64,000 nt of DNA from Hydractinia symbiolongicarpus (lineage: Eukaryota; Cnidaria; Hydrozoa; Anthoathecata; Hydractiniidae). Of the stretch, positions 61,458 to 64,000 are shown one piece after another. Positions within the stretch are counted from its first letter, which is position 1; each line of letters starts with the position of its first letter. The stretch lies in the NCBI RefSeq assembly GCF_029227915.1, contig NC_079878.1, positions 3,226,001-3,290,000 of the forward strand. Reading direction: 5' to 3'. Below the pieces are notes generated by a model. It did no database searches, had not been told where the DNA came from, and saw only the letters and a list, made by a program, of their open reading frames with translations. The position numbers and the translations under genes were made by a program.

Positions 61458-62524
61458 GAAATGAGTTTACTCCCCGGGTACTTTCTTTGTATACTTTTGA
61501 CTATATGGGCCGAGTCCGGGGTTTACGGGAAATGGCGGGTTTTCGTTTGCCGGCAATTAAACTTCTTTTTTTCAGCGTTTCATCAAAAATGAAAACATTT
61601 TTGAAAACTACAAGTCTCATGCGTTTTAGTGGTGAAAAGATACTTTAAAAAATCGTTTTGGAAATGAGTTTACTCACAGGGTACTTTCTTTGTATACATT
61701 CGACTATACGGGCCAAGCCCGGAATTTACGGGAAATCGCGGGTTTTCGTTTGCCGGCGATTAAACCACTTTCATTAAACGTCTCATCAAAAATGAAAACA
61801 TTTCTGAAAACTACAGGTCTCATGCGTTTTAGTGGTGAAAAAATAATTTAAAAAATTGTTCGGGAAATGTGTTTACTGCCTGGGTACTTTCTTTGTATAC
61901 TTTTGACTATACGGGCCGAGTCGGGGATTTACGGGAAGTCGCGGGTTTTCGTTTGCCGGCGATTAAACTTCTTTTATTCAGCGTCTCATCAAAAATGAAA
62001 ACATTTTTAAAAACTACAAGTCTCATGGGCTTTAGTGGTTAAATAATAATTTAAAAAATCGTTCGGGAAATGAGTTTACTCCCTGGGTACTTTCTTTGTA
62101 TGCATTCGACTATACGGGCCATGCCCGGGATTTACGGGAAATCGCGGGTTTTCGTTTGCCGGCGATTAAACCACTTTCATTAAGCGTCTCATCAAAAATG
62201 AAAACATTTCTGAAAACTACAAGTCTCATGCGTTTTAGTGGTGAAAAAATAATTTAAAAAATCGTTCGGGAAATGAGTTTACTCCCTGGGTACTTTCTTT
62301 GTATACTTTTGACTATACGGCGCGAGTCCGGGATTTACGGGAAGTCGCGGGATTTCGTTTGCCGGCGATTAAACTTCTTTTATTCAGCGTCTCATCAAAA
62401 ATGAAAACATTTTTGTAAACTACAAGTCCAATGCGCTTTAGTGGTGAAAAAATAATTTAAAAAATCGTTCGGGAAATGAGTTTACTCCCTGGGTACTTTT
62501 TTGTATACTTTTGACTACACGGGC
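61417..62524. repeat. Right-hand cassette, copy 4 of 4
   Basis: Same landmarks as copies 2 and 3, at an offset of 6,114 bp from copy 2. The monomer after it ends ACATTTTGAAAAC like its partners but then continues CTCATGCG and into a B monomer, leaving the cassette series at about 62625. Confidence 0.82.
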
Positions 62525-64000
62525 CGAGTCCGGGGTTTACGGGAAATGGCGGGTTTTCGTTTGCCGGCGATTAAACTTCTTTTATTCAGCGTCTCATCAA
62601 AAATGAAAACATTTTGAAAACTACAAGTCTCATGCGTTTTAGTGGTGAAAAGATAATTTAAAAAATCGTTTTGGAAATGAGTTTACTCACAGGGTACTTT
62701 CTTTGTATACATTTTGACTATACGGGCCAAGCCCGGGATTTACGGGAAATCGCGGGTTTTCGTTTGCCGGCGATTAAACCACTTTCATTAAGCGTCTCAT
62801 CAAAAGTGAAAACATTTCTGCAAACTACAAGTCTCATGCGTTTTAGTGGTGAAAAAATAATTTAAAAAATCGTTCGGGAAATGAGTTTACTCCCTGGGTA
62901 CCTTCTTTGTATACTTTTGACTATACAGGCCGAGTCCGGGATTTACGGGAAATCGCGGGTTTTCGTTTGCCGGCGATTAAACTTCTTTTATTCAGCGTCT
63001 CATCAAAAATGAAAACATTTTTAAAAACTACAAGTCTCATGGGCTTTAGTGGTGAAATAATAATTTAAAAAATCGTTCGTGAAATGAGTTTACTCCCTGG
63101 GTACTTTCTTTGTATACTTTTGACTATACGTGCCGAGTCCAGGATTTACGGGAAATCGCAGGTTTTCGTTTGCCGGCAATTAAACTCCTTTTATTCAGCG
63201 TCTCATCAAAAATGAAAACATTTTTGATAACTACAAGTCTCATGCGTTTTAGTGGTGAAAAGATAATTTAAATAATCGTTTTGAAAATGAGTTTACTCAC
63301 AGGGTACTTTCTTTATATACATTCAACTATACGGGCCAAGCCCGGGATTTACGGGAAATCGCGGGTTTTCGTTTGCCGGCGATTAAACTTCTTTTATTCA
63401 GCGTCTCATCAAAAACGAAAACACTTTTGAAAACTACAAGTCTCACGCGTTTTAGTGGTGAAATAGTAATTTAAAAAATCGTTCGGGAAATGAGTTTACT
63501 CCCTGGGTACTTTCTTTGTATACTTTTGACTATACGGGCCGAGTCCGGGATTTACGGGAAATCGCAGGTTTTCGTTTGCCGGCGATTAATCTTCTTTTAT
63601 TCAGAGTCTCATCAAAAATGAAAACAATTTTGTAAACTACAAGTCCCATGCGTTTTAGTAGTGAAAAAATAATTTAAAAAATCGTTCGGGAAATGAGTTT
63701 ACTCCCTGGGTACTTTCTTTGTATACTTTTGACTATACGGCCCGAATCCGGGATTTACGGGAAGTCGCGGGTTTTCGTTTGCCGGCGATTAAACTTCTTT
63801 TATTCAGCGTCTCATCAAAAATGAAAACATTTCTAAAAACTACAAGTCTCATGGGCTTTAGTGGTGAAATTATAATTTAAAAAATCGTTCGGGAAATGAG
63901 TTTACTCCCTGGGTACTTTCTTTGTATACTTTTGACTATACGGGCCGAGTCCGGGATTTACGGGAAATCGCAGGTTTTCGTTTGCCGGCGATTAAACTTC

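Larger units (their letters stand above)
59853..61463. repeat. Segment repeated at 7,523 bp displacement (copy 2)
   Basis: Partner of 52330-53940. After 61463 it continues instead like 55344 onward (offset 6,114 to about 62625). That is the version lacking the one-monomer loss seen after 53940. Confidence 0.8.
1..64000. repeat. 203-bp satellite array filling the window
   Basis: One monomer family recurs head to tail without a break. Distances between successive copies of the landmark CGTTCGGGAAATGAG are 203 bp almost everywhere (for example 14753, 14956, 15159, 15362, 15565), with 202 or 204 where a 1-bp indel is visible. That gives about 315 monomers. All copies read the same way; I found no reverse-complement landmark. 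Both window edges fall inside a monomer, so the true array is longer. No stretch over about 50 bases departs from the family, so there is no gene, RNA or mobile element to place. A long homogeneous array of this kind is typical of eukaryotic centromeric or heterochromatic satellites; the family itself is not one I recognise. Confidence 0.98.

Noticed and set aside
1189-62865. Recurrent open frames of 62-102 codons on both strands (for example 4262-4537, 7153-7386, 17238-17453 minus, 48601-48909)
   Set aside because: They are the same satellite read in one frame. 203 is not divisible by 3, so each monomer shifts the frame and stops follow within one or two monomers. There is no independent coding signal, no domain I recognise, and the frames track monomer variants rather than conserved codons.
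1-64000. CRISPR-like array of direct repeats
   Set aside because: The repeats are contiguous 203-bp units with no alternation of short repeat and unique spacer, and no cas-like gene is present.
1-64000. CENP-B box
   Set aside because: I looked for the core NTTCGNNNNANNCGGGN and its complement. CGTTCGGGAAATGAG has TTCG and a correctly spaced A but lacks CGGG at the end, and TTCGTTTGCCGGCGA matches only the first bases. No type I read satisfies the core.
1-64000. Ribosomal spacer subrepeats or telomeric repeats
   Set aside because: No rRNA-like sequence and no short telomere-type repeat appears anywhere in 64 kb.
1-64000. Retrotransposon or other mobile insertion within the array
   Set aside because: The landmark phase continues at 203 bp throughout apart from the small indels listed. 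No stretch long enough to hold an element departs from the monomer family.

Overview
The whole 64,000-base window is one uninterrupted satellite DNA array. A single monomer family, canonically 203 bp (about 315 copies), is repeated head to tail in the same orientation from the first base to the last. I see no gene, RNA gene, transposon, unique spacer or inverted segment. Both window edges cut through a monomer, so the array continues beyond both ends and no flank is visible. A megabase-style tandem array like this points to a eukaryotic nuclear genome (centromeric, pericentromeric or other constitutive heterochromatin). I do not recognise the satellite family and cannot name the organism.

Each monomer has an AT-rich half with A and T tracts (around the motif TTTAAAAAATCG and an inverted repeat built on TCAAAAATG) and a GC/CpG-rich core (around ACGGGCCGAGTCCGGG, GCCGGC and TCGCGGG). 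An A-type consensus counted by hand is 203 bp, 79 G+C (39%), with 12 CpGs. Diagnostic substitutions sort the monomers into about a dozen types, called here A, B, B', C, D, E, F, G, H, I, J and K. They tend to follow a fixed order, so there is higher-order repeat (HOR) structure. The clearest HOR is a 9-mer of 1,826 bp (B'-G-H-A-B-C-D-E-F, 14753-16578) that starts again at 16579.

Layout. 1-5.5 kb: mixed A-H types; the left edge is re-used 4,298 bp downstream. 4.9-7.5 kb: an 853-bp unit repeated in tandem. 7.1-11.3 kb: a near-identical 2,069-bp tandem duplication. 11.3-14.7 kb: mixed types with a 406-bp dimer duplication and a private 22-bp deletion. 14.7-23.5 kb: the 9-mer HOR, with 811-bp (H-A-B-C) and 2,434-bp duplications and chimeric monomers. 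23.5-28.5 kb: a cassette repeated at 2,275 and 1,463 bp. 28.5-35.7 kb: H/A/B/G-rich, with 812-bp, 609-bp and 2,640-bp repeats. 35.8-37.8 kb: a 1,014-bp duplication. 39.2-40.9 kb: a 610-bp triplication. 42.9-45.7 kb: a 5-mer HOR of 1,015 bp. 49.9-53.1 kb: a 1,571-bp duplication. 53.1-62.6 kb: nested copies of a cassette carrying both a 41-bp partial monomer and a 52-bp deletion, displaced by 1,409, 2,677, 6,114 and 7,523 bp. 62.6-64 kb: mixed types again.

Nothing here acts as genes working together. The recurring short open frames are repeat shadows: 203 is not a multiple of 3, so no frame can continue through successive monomers. The interest lies in the duplication history (unequal exchange or copying in whole-monomer steps, marked by two non-modular indels), the regional turnover of monomer types, and the dyad and CpG features that could matter for chromatin. 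All coordinates and counts were derived by reading, so HOR block edges are approximate to within tens of bases unless stated.
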